Positions 50,258 through 58,924 are shown, counted from the stretch's first letter. The stretch: DNA of 64,000 bases from Desulfolinea sp050305405 (GCA_050305405.1 JBNLFG010000012.1:62001-126000); one strand, 5' to 3'. Notes: generated from the letters alone by a model not told the origin. Numbers and translations: made by a program.

Positions 50258-51409
50258 TTATTTTCTTCTAAACAGCCCGGTTGGCTTTCTTCTATCGGCC
50301 TGTTTTTTCTCTGCAAGCCGCTTCTGGACGATATTGCCAATTGCCTGCTCTGTTAGCGGGGATTCTTGCATCAGCCAATTGAAATCTTCACGAGAGAAGG
50401 CGAGCAGTTCAACAGGGCCATCGGCTGAGGCTCGTACACTGGCAACCGATTTTCCACCGCGCAGCAATTCCATTTCACCGAAAAAGTCATTCATGCCAAG
50501 TTGCGAAATAACCAGATCATCTTTACCGCGCCCATGCAAAACCACATCTACATCGCCTCTAGCGATCATAAAGAACTTATCAACAGATTCCTTATTGCGG
50601 ATAATGGTCTCACCGGGTTGAAAATAAAGTTTCTCCACTTTATTACTCAACTGTCTCATTAAAGATTGCGAAAGCAAAGGCAATGCCTGGGCAATGGTTT
50701 CGTTAACGATCACACCATCCGAAATAACAACCGTTCTGGAAGTACGTTTGGTCATCGAAGAATCGTGCGTCACCATCACAATCGTTTTTCCGCGCTCAGA
50801 AAGCTCGGTAAAAAGATCGATAATATGATTGGCTGAGCGTGAGTCAAGATTACCTGTCGGCTCGTCAGCAACGATGATCGGGGCATCGGTAGAGAGGGCG
50901 CGCGCAATAGCGGCGCTCTGCTGCTGTCCCGTAGAGACGGCACGTGGCAGTTTTTGGGCTTGCTCTTCCAGCCCAACCATACGCAATAACTCCATCGCGC
51001 GTTTGGGGCGTTCATTCACATCGTACATGCCCACATAATCCATGGGGAGCATTACGTTTTCGAGCAGGTTGAGCATTGGCAATAATTGGAAGAATTGAAA
51101 AACAATCCCCAAATTTCGACCGCGCCAGAGCGAACGTTTGCTTTCACTCATGGCGTAAATATCCACGCCACCGACGATCACATTCCCGGTTGTTGGGTGG
51201 TCGATGCCGGTAAACATATTTAGCAAGGTCGATTTTCCACTACCCGATTTACCGATAATGGCAGCAAATTCACCTTCCTTAAAAGTCAGGTCGATGCCGC
51301 GCAAGGCGGTAAATTCGCCAGCAGCGTTCGAGAAGGTTTTAACGACATTCTGTATCTCGATCAGATTCTTTCCACCAACGGAAGCAAGTTCAGGTTGCGT
51401 GCGTGCCAT
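50258..51409 (-). CDS. ABC exporter ATPase fused to a cyclic-nucleotide-binding domain, degenerate signature
   Basis: A 383-residue fusion. Residues about 15-245 are a MacB-type ATPase with intact Walker A (GKSGSGKST, about 53), Q-loop, Walker B (IIVADEPTGNLDS, about 180) and H-switch (MVTHDSS). Its signature is VSTGQQQS in place of LSGGQQQR. Residues about 265-360 are a CNB domain (LYFQPGETIIRNKESVDKFFMIARGDVDVVL; FFGEMELLRGGKSVASVRA) followed by a basic tail. The start with GGGGGA upstream was chosen; two earlier codons overlap the preceding gene. Together with the canonical ATPase next door it would form an asymmetric heterodimer with one weak ATP site, possibly gated by a nucleotide or by protein contacts. 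Confidence 0.88.
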   Translation of the reverse strand: MARTQPELASVGGKNLIEIQNVVKTFSNAAGEFTALRGIDLTFKEGEFAAIIGKSGSGKSTLLNMFTGIDHPTTGNVIVGGVDIYAMSESKRSLWRGRNLGIVFQFFQLLPMLNLLENVMLPMDYVGMYDVNERPKRAMELLRMVGLEEQAQKLPRAVSTGQQQSAAIARALSTDAPIIVADEPTGNLDSRSANHIIDLFTELSERGKTIVMVTHDSSMTKRTSRTVVISDGVIVNETIAQALPLLSQSLMRQLSNKVEKLYFQPGETIIRNKESVDKFFMIARGDVDVVLHGRGKDDLVISQLGMNDFFGEMELLRGGKSVASVRASADGPVELLAFSREDFNWLMQESPLTEQAIGNIVQKRLAEKKQADRRKPTGLFRRK

Positions 51410-51410
51410 C

Positions 51411-52124
51411 TTATCGTCCCCCTTCGTTGAGGAGTTCGCCATCCACGATTTCTTCATGGCGCGAGAATCTTGGCATCAATCCTTTATCATGCGTCACCAT
51501 CACAATGGTTACGCCAGATTGGACAAGCCGCTCAAAGAGCTGGAAGATGTGGTCCGCAGTCACAGAATCGAGGCTGCCGGTTGGTTCATCCGCAACGATG
51601 ACGGGCGGATCGTTCGCCAGTGCGCGTGCTATCGCTACCCGTTGCTGCTGCCCGCCTGAAATATAAGTCGGTAACTTGTGCGCGTGTTCGCTCAACTCGA
51701 CCATATCGAGTAACTCAAGGGCGCGCTCACGGCTCTTGCGCGGATGATAAAGCCCGCTCATGTCCATCGGCATCATCACATTCTGCACAAGGGTCAGCAT
51801 GGGCAGCAATTGGAAGGACTGGTAGATAACGCCGATCATGCGCCCGCGCCAAAGCGCGAGTTCATTTTCGCTCATGTCATGCAGCGAGGTGCTCGTCCCA
51901 TTGGCATGGAAAACAACTTGACCTGAAGTAAGTTGATCAACCCCGGTCAACATATTGAGCAAGGTTGACTTTCCAGCGCCAGATTTACCAATGATGCCAA
52001 GAAATTCACCGCGCCCAACTTGCAAATTAATACTCTTTAGGGCGGGGAAAACCCCGGCTTCGCTTTTGTAATGTTTGACAACGTTCTTCAGTTCAATTAA
52101 AGGTTTTTCGTTTTCAAGTGTCAT
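51411..52124 (-). CDS. ABC exporter ATP-binding protein, MacB/LolD type, canonical
   Basis: A 237-residue ATPase with Walker A GKSGAGKST, Q-loop GVIYQSFQLLP, signature YISGGQQQRVAIARAL, Walker B VIVADEPTGSLDS and VTIVMVTHDKG. It precedes the CNB-fused ATPase gene with only one intervening base. All catalytic motifs are intact, unlike its partner. Confidence 0.92.
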   Translation of the reverse strand: MTLENEKPLIELKNVVKHYKSEAGVFPALKSINLQVGRGEFLGIIGKSGAGKSTLLNMLTGVDQLTSGQVVFHANGTSTSLHDMSENELALWRGRMIGVIYQSFQLLPMLTLVQNVMMPMDMSGLYHPRKSRERALELLDMVELSEHAHKLPTYISGGQQQRVAIARALANDPPVIVADEPTGSLDSVTADHIFQLFERLVQSGVTIVMVTHDKGLMPRFSRHEEIVDGELLNEGGR

Positions 52125-52143
52125 AATTTTAAATTTTCGCGTT

Positions 52144-52728
52144 CTATTCTTCCAACATCACCAACCAAGTCGGTTTGACGATCAGGGAGGTGAATATCTG
52201 GCCCATTCGTTCAGGCGGATAAGGCATATCATTTTCAAGCCACCAACGCATCAAAGAAAAGGCCGAGGCAATAATATGATTGGCCGCTAACGCAGATGTG
52301 ATATTTTTCTCCGGCAGGGAATCCAACTTCTCTTGCGCTCTTTCACAAGCTCTTTTCATCACAGGCTCTAATAAGAAACGCAGGCTGTTATCCAGGAGCA
52401 GGAAACGGAACTCGGTCTGGTTCTCCTGAATATGCTTAAAAAGCATGAATCCAATTTGTTGAAAATGCGGCAGGGGGTCTTCAATAACTGTTTCTGTCTC
52501 AGGCACATTAAGCAGGTCATAGATCTCGTCCAGACGGCTTTCTCCAACATGGATAAGAAGTTCATCCAGCCCGGCATAGTGCCGAAAATAGGTACGATAG
52601 CCAATATCGGCACGCTCGGTTACATCCTGGATGGTGATATTTTTATATCCCTTTTCCAGAGCGAGGGCGATTAGGGCTTCTCCCAGAAGCTTTTGCGTGC
52701 GGCGGATACGGCGGTCTGTAGTCATCAT
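52144..52728 (-). CDS. TetR-family regulator of the exporter operon
   Basis: A 194-residue TetR protein. The N-terminal HTH (RIRRTQKLLGEALIALALEKGYKNITIQDVTERADIGYRTYFRHYAGLDELL) is followed by a helical ligand domain ending in WWLENDMPYPPERMGQIFTSLI, a TetR_C-type pattern. It is the first gene of the operon, 20 bases ahead of the first ATPase, so it probably represses its own operon and is relieved by an exported compound. No good ribosome site precedes the ATG. A TGGC-N9-GCCA repeat lies near 52752-52768. Confidence 0.88.
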   Translation of the reverse strand: MMTTDRRIRRTQKLLGEALIALALEKGYKNITIQDVTERADIGYRTYFRHYAGLDELLIHVGESRLDEIYDLLNVPETETVIEDPLPHFQQIGFMLFKHIQENQTEFRFLLLDNSLRFLLEPVMKRACERAQEKLDSLPEKNITSALAANHIIASAFSLMRWWLENDMPYPPERMGQIFTSLIVKPTWLVMLEE

Positions 52729-52853
52729 AATTTAGGCACTTCACATGCGATATGGCAGTTAGTGCGCCAAAGTTTTATCATAATAGATTTAGGAAGTCAA
52801 GAGGCATAAATAGAAAAAGATAAAGAAATGTCTTTCGTAAAAAGAATAGGGGG

Positions 52854-52976
52854 ATGTGTAAAAAGCTAAACGCCCCCGTCTCGCTAATAATTTCATTCGG
52901 AACAGCTATCTTTCCTGAAAATGGTTGGGACGGAGAAGCGCTACTGAATGCCGCAGACAAAGCTTTGGCATATTGA
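52854..52976 (+). pseudogene. Remnant of a GGDEF domain
   Basis: A 40-codon plus-strand frame reads the very end of a diguanylate cyclase domain: KKLNAPVSLIISFGTAIFPE, then GWDGEALLNAADKALAY and a stop. This matches the last strands and helix of GGDEF domains (compare SFSIGISIFPKDGQNAQELL and RADTAMYKAK in the enzyme at 11346). The catalytic loop and everything upstream are missing. It is a relic of deletion, lying between the TetR gene and a terminator. Confidence 0.75.
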
Positions 52977-53013
52977 AAGAGGCAGCTCTGGTTAGTGGTG
53001 GTTGTCCTCGATA

Positions 53014-53050
53014 ACAAAAAGCTCTGAGACAAATTCTCAGAGCTTTTTGT
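53014..53050. terminator. Bidirectional terminator
   Basis: ACAAAAAGCTCTGAGA and TCTCAGAGCTTTTTGT form a perfect 16-base stem with a five-base loop. Confidence 0.9.
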
Positions 53051-53063
53051 TTCACCCGAAAAT

Positions 53064-54320
53064 TCAAGGAAAAAAAGCTTTCAGGTGATCGCGCAATTTC
53101 GGCGGCGCAATGGCCTTGATATCCACTTTCTTTGCATCGACAAAATTGGCAAAGCGCGCCAGCCCCCTGCCGAGCGCATCCGCAAAGGCGGGATCGTCTA
53201 CCGGCGTATCATCTTCGAGCCAGAAGCCCTTGATCTCGAGCGTCATCGTTTTACGGTCGAGTTTGGGATCGAGACGGGCGACCAGGTCATCGCCATACAG
53301 GATCGGCAAAACGTAATAGCCCCAACGGCGTTTTTCGACGGGTTTGTAGACTTCCCAGATATACTCAAAGCCAAACATCTCATTTGCCCGTCCACGCGCA
53401 GATACGATCTCAAGCGGCGCGACGAACGTGACCTCATCTTGCGTGCTGGGACCGAGCGGTTGCCAGGCAAGCGGCACTCTACCGGCATCCAGCTCTTCGA
53501 GCAGAGGCAAGTCACTCGCAAGGGCGATATACGGCTCTTTTTGTCCACCGATCTTGATCGGGACAATGACATCCTGCTCGTAGAGTTCCGCCAGTCGACG
53601 TTGGGCTTCATGCTTATCGACTTTGCGGTGAATATAGCTTTCAAAGCGAGCACGCCAACGCTTCTCGCGCATCAATCCGTAAAAAGAAATCGTTTTGCGG
53701 GCAAAGAAATCTTCTGCTTCCTGCTCGGGCGCATCATAATCAAATTCGGCTGGCAGAACGCGCTCGGTCAGATCATAGACACGGTCGAAGCCCACGCGTT
53801 GAGAGATCATTACTTCGCCGGTCAGCCAAAGGGTATAGAGAACAACGGACGTATCCTTGCCGCCGCGATAGCTGTATTCGAGCTTCTTGTTGCCCTTGAA
53901 ATCACGATTTGCCATAGGGCCGTTCTCGCGCAGGGCATCCTTGACCTGCTTAAACGTATCGGGGTGATCCTTGTAGACTTGCAGCCAACGCTCCTGCTGT
54001 GCTCGCCGCTTCATATGTAAACGCCAATACGGGACTTCGGACATGGGATAGAGAAAAAGCGTGCCGCCGTAATCGAAGAATTCACGACGCTCATAGGCGG
54101 CGGTGTAGATGTCTTCGAGGCGATAGTCAAGCACGCGCCCGTACATGGCGATATCCTGACTGCGCGCAATGACGATCAGCGGATCAAGCTGAAGCGCTTC
54201 CATTTCGTGGATGGCGGCAGCCGTGCCATCTACGCCTTGATAACGGCGACCGGGCCAAAGGCCTTGTTTACCCATGATGAAACGGCGGGCGGTGATCGGG
54301 GAAATTGAGAGAGGGTTCAT
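53064..54320 (-). CDS. YcaQ-like winged-helix protein (putative crosslink-repair DNA glycosylase family)
   Basis: A 418-residue member of the HTH_42/YcaQ/AlkX family: ITARRFIMGKQGL, IHEMEALQLDPLIVIARSQDIAMYGRV, the YGGTLFLYPMSEVPYW block, and a C-terminal barrel-like part with GYYVLPILYGDDLVARLDPKLDRK. E. coli YcaQ unhooks interstrand crosslinks; the catalytic motif in that family is Q-x-Q/D-rich, and here QLDPL fills that position, so glycosylase activity is plausible but not proven. CTTTATAAAC lies just before the ATG with no ribosome site. Confidence 0.85.
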   Translation of the reverse strand: MNPLSISPITARRFIMGKQGLWPGRRYQGVDGTAAAIHEMEALQLDPLIVIARSQDIAMYGRVLDYRLEDIYTAAYERREFFDYGGTLFLYPMSEVPYWRLHMKRRAQQERWLQVYKDHPDTFKQVKDALRENGPMANRDFKGNKKLEYSYRGGKDTSVVLYTLWLTGEVMISQRVGFDRVYDLTERVLPAEFDYDAPEQEAEDFFARKTISFYGLMREKRWRARFESYIHRKVDKHEAQRRLAELYEQDVIVPIKIGGQKEPYIALASDLPLLEELDAGRVPLAWQPLGPSTQDEVTFVAPLEIVSARGRANEMFGFEYIWEVYKPVEKRRWGYYVLPILYGDDLVARLDPKLDRKTMTLEIKGFWLEDDTPVDDPAFADALGRGLARFANFVDAKKVDIKAIAPPKLRDHLKAFFP

Positions 54321-54435
54321 AGGTTTATAAAGGGGTAGGATACAAACAACGAAGTGCGTAAGTATAGCGCGCTTTTTTATTTTATAAGAGAAAAAAGACC
54401 CGATTTACATAAAAACATTTTGAAAAGAAAGAAAA

Positions 54436-54484
54436 AATGATACACTGGAACTGTAGCTGTTTTAGAAAGGGATTTCAAATCCCT
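54436..54484 (+). promoter_or_regulatory. Promoter and leader palindrome of the protease operon
   Basis: An extended -10 (TGATACACT, near 54438-54446) with a TTTGAA-like -35 is followed by the perfect palindrome AGGGATTT-c-AAATCCCT (54468-54484) in the untranslated leader, then AGGAG and the ATG. The palindrome could be an operator or an mRNA hairpin. Confidence 0.45.
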
Positions 54485-54500
54485 AGTTAGGAGAAAAAAT

Positions 54501-55505
54501 ATGGTACTACTACATGAAGTACGGCAAGCTAAAACGCTGCATCAAAGCTCATTAATGACCAAGCCGAACGTTGTGGGGGTTGGGGTCGGCTTCAAGGAAA
54601 CTCAAGGAAAAACAACAGACGAACTATGCGTGAAAGTGCTTGTCAATCGCAAGCTCGCAACAGACACGTTGCAGACGCAGGAACTTGTTCCCAAAGCTTT
54701 CGATGAGATCCGCACCGATGTCATTGAAGTTGGGGAGCTACGCGCTTTTCAAACCCCAACCAGTCGCTGGCGACCCGCTCCGGGCGGCGTCAGCATCGGA
54801 CATTACCAGATCACCGCCGGAACCTTGGGCTGTATCGTCCGAGATCGAGATACGGGCGAGCGCTTGATTCTATCCAATAATCATGTTCTCGCAAATAGCA
54901 ATAATGCCAAGATCGGCGATGCGATCCTGCAGCCGGGCCCCTACGACGGCGGCAAAGTTGCCACCGACACCATCGCTACGCTGCTGCGTTTCATCCCCAT
55001 TCAATACACAACCGCCCCTGGCACCTGCAGCACCGCAAATCTTTATGTGATGCTGGGAAATATGATCGCGATCGCTTTGGGCTCAAGCCATCGGCTGGAA
55101 ATGACAAAAATCCAGGCCACACCCAACAAGATCGACGCCGCGCTCGCCCGTCCAACAAAAGACAGTGATGTTTTGGATGAGATCCGCAATATTGGCACGG
55201 TCAGCGGCGTGGTGGATGCCAAGTTAGGCATGCCGCTCCGCAAATCCGGGCGTACGACAGATTTCACCACCGATCAGGTACGAGTGCTGGATGCCACCGT
55301 CACGGTCAGTTACGGCGAAGGGCTGGATGCCAGCTTTGAAGAGCAGATTGTCGCCGGACCGATGTCACAGGGCGGCGACTCGGGTTCACTGGTCATGCAT
55401 GACGAGAGTCAAAATGCCGTTGGGCTGCTCTTTGCCGGTTCCGATCAGTCCACCATCATGTGCCCTATCCAAACTGTGTTGGATCTACTCAACGTGACCT
55501 TCTAA
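54501..55505 (+). CDS. Trypsin-like serine protease with N-terminal prodomain-like region
   Basis: A 334-residue protein without a signal peptide. Residues about 1-85 form a small domain (TKPNVVGVGVGFKETQG, CVKVLVNRKLATDTL, VIEVGELRA). Residues about 100-334 are a chymotrypsin-fold protease with the triad His in LSNNHVLAN (about 127), Asp in NKIDAALA (about 211) and Ser in QGGDSGSLV (about 294). A four-residue stop overlap (TAATG) joins it to a gene encoding only the small domain. AGGAGA precedes the ATG. It may be a cytosolic or unconventionally exported protease; the substrate is unknown. Confidence 0.85.
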   Translation: MVLLHEVRQAKTLHQSSLMTKPNVVGVGVGFKETQGKTTDELCVKVLVNRKLATDTLQTQELVPKAFDEIRTDVIEVGELRAFQTPTSRWRPAPGGVSIGHYQITAGTLGCIVRDRDTGERLILSNNHVLANSNNAKIGDAILQPGPYDGGKVATDTIATLLRFIPIQYTTAPGTCSTANLYVMLGNMIAIALGSSHRLEMTKIQATPNKIDAALARPTKDSDVLDEIRNIGTVSGVVDAKLGMPLRKSGRTTDFTTDQVRVLDATVTVSYGEGLDASFEEQIVAGPMSQGGDSGSLVMHDESQNAVGLLFAGSDQSTIMCPIQTVLDLLNVTF

Positions 55506-55768
55506 TGACAAACACCCCATCCTTTGAACGGATCAAAGCCGTCAAGCGCGCCTATGAGCCGATGCTGCTCACCAAACCGAACGTGGTTGGCGTGGGGATC
55601 GGCTACCGCGTCACACGTGGACAGGAAACGGATACCGCTGCCATCGTTGTGATGGTGAGCCGGAAATTTCCCGCCAACCAACTCAGCCCCGATGCGTTAA
55701 TCCCGTCAACGATCGAAGGCGTTCCCGTCGATGTGCAGGAAATAGGCGCGCTCCACGCACAAGGCTAG
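55505..55768 (+). CDS. Stand-alone copy of the protease prodomain
   Basis: An 87-residue protein homologous to the first 85 residues of the preceding protease: LTKPNVVGVGIGYRVTRGQETD, AAIVVMVSRKFPANQL, VDVQEIGALHAQG. It has no catalytic domain. Its ATG lies inside the protease stop (TAATG), so the two are made together. A free prodomain made with its protease suggests a trans-acting inhibitor, folding chaperone or subunit; this is inference. Confidence 0.82.
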   Translation: MTNTPSFERIKAVKRAYEPMLLTKPNVVGVGIGYRVTRGQETDTAAIVVMVSRKFPANQLSPDALIPSTIEGVPVDVQEIGALHAQG

Positions 55769-55773
55769 ACAAG

Positions 55774-55800
55774 AAAAGCACCCTTGCGAGGGTGCTTTTT
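55774..55800 (+). terminator. Terminator of the protease operon
   Basis: AAAAGCACCC and GGGTGCTTTTT arms with a TTGCGA loop. Confidence 0.9.
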
Positions 55801-55833
55801 CTATTTAAACTTAGTGGTGCTATCAACCAAATA

Positions 55834-56025
55834 TCATGAATTTGCGAGCGAAGTAATCTCAAGGTAAAGGATGTAGGCGGCATCGGGGTCAAGCTCTGGA
55901 TGATAGCTGGCAATCGCCTGTGCGGCTTGACCCGCATAACGGGAGTGGGATATCCAAGGAACGGGATTTCGACGCTCGGCTTCGGCGATCAGTACTTCGG
56001 CTTCTTGTAAGGTTGGGATTTTCAT
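55834..56025 (-). pseudogene. Truncated HD-domain phosphohydrolase
   Basis: A 63-residue frame reads the N-terminus of a small HD hydrolase: MKIPTLQEAEVLIAEAE, then NPVPWISHSRYAGQAAQAIA and LDPDAAYILYLEI. In family members the AYILGLLHDIG segment with the catalytic His-Asp follows; here it turns into ITSLANS and a stop. The metal site and the rest of the enzyme are lost. AAGGAA precedes the ATG, so a short peptide could still be made. An AGAGCCACG/CGTGGCTCT hairpin lies at 56065-56090. Confidence 0.7.
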
Positions 56026-56380
56026 GTTTTCGTTCCTTGAAATCATATTCTTCGTTAAATTGCGAGAGCCACGACATGTAGCGTGGCTCTCTTTTGAAAG
56101 GAGGAGAAGAGAATATTCTTCGTTCAAACTGGCTACATATTAACATGGAGAGCCGTTATCTGCTTGACGTTTTCTCTACGCTTCTCCTATGAGTGCCCGA
56201 CAAAAACAGAACGCGGATTTTACGGATTAAGCAGATTTACACGGCTCTAGATATTCTTGCCTTTTCCGATACGCTTTTGTCCAATCCAATATCCAAGGGA
56301 AAATACCAACAAAATCAAAATGGTAATAATCTCTTCTTGAAATGCGGTTTGCCGTCCTTTAGCTTCGTAGCCCGCTGGGT

Positions 56381-56445
56381 TTACCCACGGGCAGGCTCGG
56401 CTTCGGCAATCAATGCTTCAGCTTGTGCGGGGTTGGGTTTTTCAT
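56381..56445 (-). pseudogene. Second, more decayed HD-hydrolase start
   Basis: From the ATG the frame reads MKNPTP, then a one-base loss shifts to AQAEALIAEAEPARG and a stop. The restored peptide matches the N-terminus of the truncated HD gene at 55834-56025. Nothing else of the enzyme is visible. The stretch 56026-56491 therefore holds only this fragment, a hairpin, and two copies of an ATATTCTTCGTT motif. Confidence 0.55.
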
Positions 56446-56491
56446 TCAATATCTTTCTGAGTTTACCGATGATTTTATGAAAAACAGTGAA

Positions 56492-57109
56492 TCACACTAT
56501 CTTCTCGATAGCAGGCAGAATTTTTTCGATAAAAGCTAGTTCTTTCCTTCTAAAAACAATTTTTGCTTTTGTTTTACCACCAAAGACATCATGAACTACA
56601 AAATCTCCCTTAATTTCGCCGTTTTTTATGACAGGTTTCCAAGTGTCTTCACCATAATATTCAGCGTGGAAATAAGCCCAGCCAGTAATACTCCCGCCAG
56701 AGTCTATGGTTGTGTCACCAGTAGACATAACTGGGCCTTGGGTTCCAAGTACGGGGAAATACTTGGTTATTCCATCTAACTCTAATGTTGGTTCATTTAT
56801 AGATAATGGTATAAGTTCTTGCTTCTTCCGTTGGGCATGTGTTTTTATAAACAGTCTCCACTCAGTCAAATTCACTTTCCGCAGCCCTCTATTGCTAACA
56901 CCAATATAAGCAAGAAATCCATATCTTCTAGTTAGCAGACCGCCATATTCTCTACCAGGTAGCTCGAACCACCATTGATAGGCATCGGGGTATATTACAC
57001 TAACCTTTAAAGAGGGTTTATCTCGTAAATGATTCTGAACCAGTATTAGCGCATTGAGAATGCTAAGAATTAAAGCTGTTAATTCAAGAAGTGGTTTAAG
57101 AGTATCCAT
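56492..57109 (-). CDS. Membrane-anchored protein of unknown function, downstream of herA
   Basis: A protein of about 205 residues with one N-terminal helix (LLELTALILSILNALILV) and a beta-rich extracytoplasmic or peripheral domain (PSLKVSVIYPDAYQWWFEL; GFLAYIGVSNRGLRKVNLTEWRLFI; GWAYFHAEYYGEDTW). I do not recognise it. Start: one of two adjacent ATGs, the inner with better spacing to GGAGA. It lies 16 bases after herA and is A+T-richer than herA, so it may be an accessory gene picked up by the cluster. Confidence 0.65.
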   Translation of the reverse strand: MDTLKPLLELTALILSILNALILVQNHLRDKPSLKVSVIYPDAYQWWFELPGREYGGLLTRRYGFLAYIGVSNRGLRKVNLTEWRLFIKTHAQRKKQELIPLSINEPTLELDGITKYFPVLGTQGPVMSTGDTTIDSGGSITGWAYFHAEYYGEDTWKPVIKNGEIKGDFVVHDVFGGKTKAKIVFRRKELAFIEKILPAIEKIV

Positions 57110-57125
57110 CATTTCTCCAATACAT

Positions 57126-58838
57126 CTAAAACCCCATCTCCCGCAACGCATCATCGCCAGAGCGACGTTTTTTCTTGCCCTTCAACTCTTCCCAGAAACG
57201 CTCATCATAGCGTCTTGATTTAACCGGTAGCGGCATCGGAACGCCCCAGCCCAAGAGCAAAACTTCCTCTTTGGGTTGCAAACGTGCCAGCATCCCGCGC
57301 AGGGCTTCACGCCCCGCCAAGCCGGAGAGCACGGCGCGGATATCATCATCATCGCCGAGCCAGCCGGAGATGCGCGTCCCCAACTGCGACATAACTTCGT
57401 CGTAGATCTGCGAGGGGCGCTGGTCGACGATCATCAGCGTGACGTAGTATTTGCGCATCTCGCGCGCGATGGTCGCGAAGGTGGTTTGGGCGGCCATCTC
57501 TTTATTAAGCAACTTATGCGCTTCTTCCACAACAATGATCAGATTACGCGGTTCATTTTTGCCGTGCGTGCGGAAGTCATTGACACGCTTCTCCCAAACG
57601 CTGCTGATCTTGCGCGTCAATAAATTCGAAACGAGCAAGTAATCGAGATCGGAGTCGAATTTGCCGAAAGACAAGATCACGTGCTTGCCGTTGTCGAGAT
57701 TGTCGATCATCTGCTTGACCGAATCTGCGGCGGGATTTTCGGCAATATAAGGGGCGTTGAAGAGCCGTCCCAGCTTGGAGTGCAACGCTTCGGCTGCCAT
57801 CACGTTCACGCCATTCTCCAGCGCCCACGCGGCGATACTGTTCGGGTCGGGCACCTTTTTGACCTTGCCCGTGCGCTCGTCTTCGATCTCCACCGTTGCG
57901 CCGTTGAGCATATTTTTGTAGGCACTGAACCAGTTCTTCGGGCCAAACGTACGCACCAGGGCATCCAAAACTGTCGGGGTGGTATCCCGCAGATTGAGCG
58001 TGCGGGTCAGCATCAAGACGTCGGCGGGCTGGATGTCATGCATAGCGATCTCAAGATGAAAATCCGGGTTCGTCCCGCGGATATTCGTCCCGACGCCCAG
58101 CCCGACCACCTGCACCTGCGATCCAAATTTGGTCTTCAACCCGGGCACGGTCTTCCCCGTGTCGCTGGCGGTGTCGTCAAATCCGTACTCGTTGTGCATA
58201 TCCAAAACCAAAACGGATGCGGCGTTGTAGTGGATCAGCCCCGCCAAAACGATGCGCGTCAGGAAGGATTTGCCCGTGCCCGTGGCGCCAAAAACGCCCG
58301 ACGAGCGCTGGACGAACTTGCTCAAGTCGATGCAGACGGGATGATCCTGCTCGCGGGTGCTGCCGATGACGAAATTGCCCTTCTCGCCCACTTTGCCGAA
58401 GATCTCGCCGATATCCCCCTCCGATGCGAGCGTGACCTGGGCGTGGTGCGGGGGAACATTTTTTACAGGTCTCGGACGTGGTTCGTCCCGCAGCCCGGAC
58501 TCGATGGCGCTAACCCACTGCTGGTGCTCCGGCGTGCCCGGTTCGGGACCGCGATCAAGCATCAACGTCGGCAGGATTTCGAGATTGGTGTAGAGCGTCT
58601 GCCCGTGCAGCGCGTTCGCCAAGGCTGGCGGGAGGCGCATCTCGGTCTGCTCATCCGCAAAACGCGGGTCGGTCGCCCCAAGCTGAATGTCGGTGACGAT
58701 GCCGTAATATTGCCAGTCGCCACTCCGAATAACGGTAAAAGCGCCCTCCTGCACTTCCTGCGAAGGGACTGTTAGACGGACGTTGAAAGATTCCTTTAAT
58801 CCGCCGCCAACTAAATAACCAATCGATTTGTTTTCCAT
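57126..58838 (-). CDS. herA: HerA-like DNA-translocating ATPase
   Basis: A 570-residue FtsK/HerA-superfamily ATPase. An N-terminal HAS-barrel (about 1-100; IGYLVGGGLKESFNVRL, GDWQYYGIVTDIQLGATD) is followed by Walker A GATGTGKS (about 183), Walker B NLIIVVEEAHKLL (about 436), an arginine-finger region (TFATIAREMRKYYVTLMIVDQRPS) and a C-terminal lid ending LLLGWGVPMPLPVKSRRYDE. HerA forms hexameric rings that work with the NurA nuclease on DNA ends. NurA is encoded 2.5 kb upstream on the same strand. AAAAGGTGA precedes the ATG; 14 extra codons upstream lie in a repeat. Confidence 0.93.
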   Translation of the reverse strand: MENKSIGYLVGGGLKESFNVRLTVPSQEVQEGAFTVIRSGDWQYYGIVTDIQLGATDPRFADEQTEMRLPPALANALHGQTLYTNLEILPTLMLDRGPEPGTPEHQQWVSAIESGLRDEPRPRPVKNVPPHHAQVTLASEGDIGEIFGKVGEKGNFVIGSTREQDHPVCIDLSKFVQRSSGVFGATGTGKSFLTRIVLAGLIHYNAASVLVLDMHNEYGFDDTASDTGKTVPGLKTKFGSQVQVVGLGVGTNIRGTNPDFHLEIAMHDIQPADVLMLTRTLNLRDTTPTVLDALVRTFGPKNWFSAYKNMLNGATVEIEDERTGKVKKVPDPNSIAAWALENGVNVMAAEALHSKLGRLFNAPYIAENPAADSVKQMIDNLDNGKHVILSFGKFDSDLDYLLVSNLLTRKISSVWEKRVNDFRTHGKNEPRNLIIVVEEAHKLLNKEMAAQTTFATIAREMRKYYVTLMIVDQRPSQIYDEVMSQLGTRISGWLGDDDDIRAVLSGLAGREALRGMLARLQPKEEVLLLGWGVPMPLPVKSRRYDERFWEELKGKKKRRSGDDALREMGF

Positions 58839-58855
58839 AATTTCACCTTTTTCTT

Positions 58856-58921
58856 TACCACAAAGGACACGAAGAAACACGAAGGAAAAGCTTAAAAACT
58901 TTGTGCGCTTCGTGGTAAATA
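58856..58921. repeat. Palindromic repeat flanking the GxxExxY gene, copy 1
   Basis: TTTACCACAAAGGACACGAAG at its left and CTTCGTGGTAAA at its right form a hairpin. It is nearly identical to the copy on the other side of the GxxExxY gene (59351-59433). Confidence 0.75.
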
Positions 58922-58924
58922 TTT

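Noticed and set aside
57681..58775. A 364-codon plus-strand frame opposite herA
   Set aside because: Antisense shadow; HerA Walker motifs are unambiguous on the minus strand.
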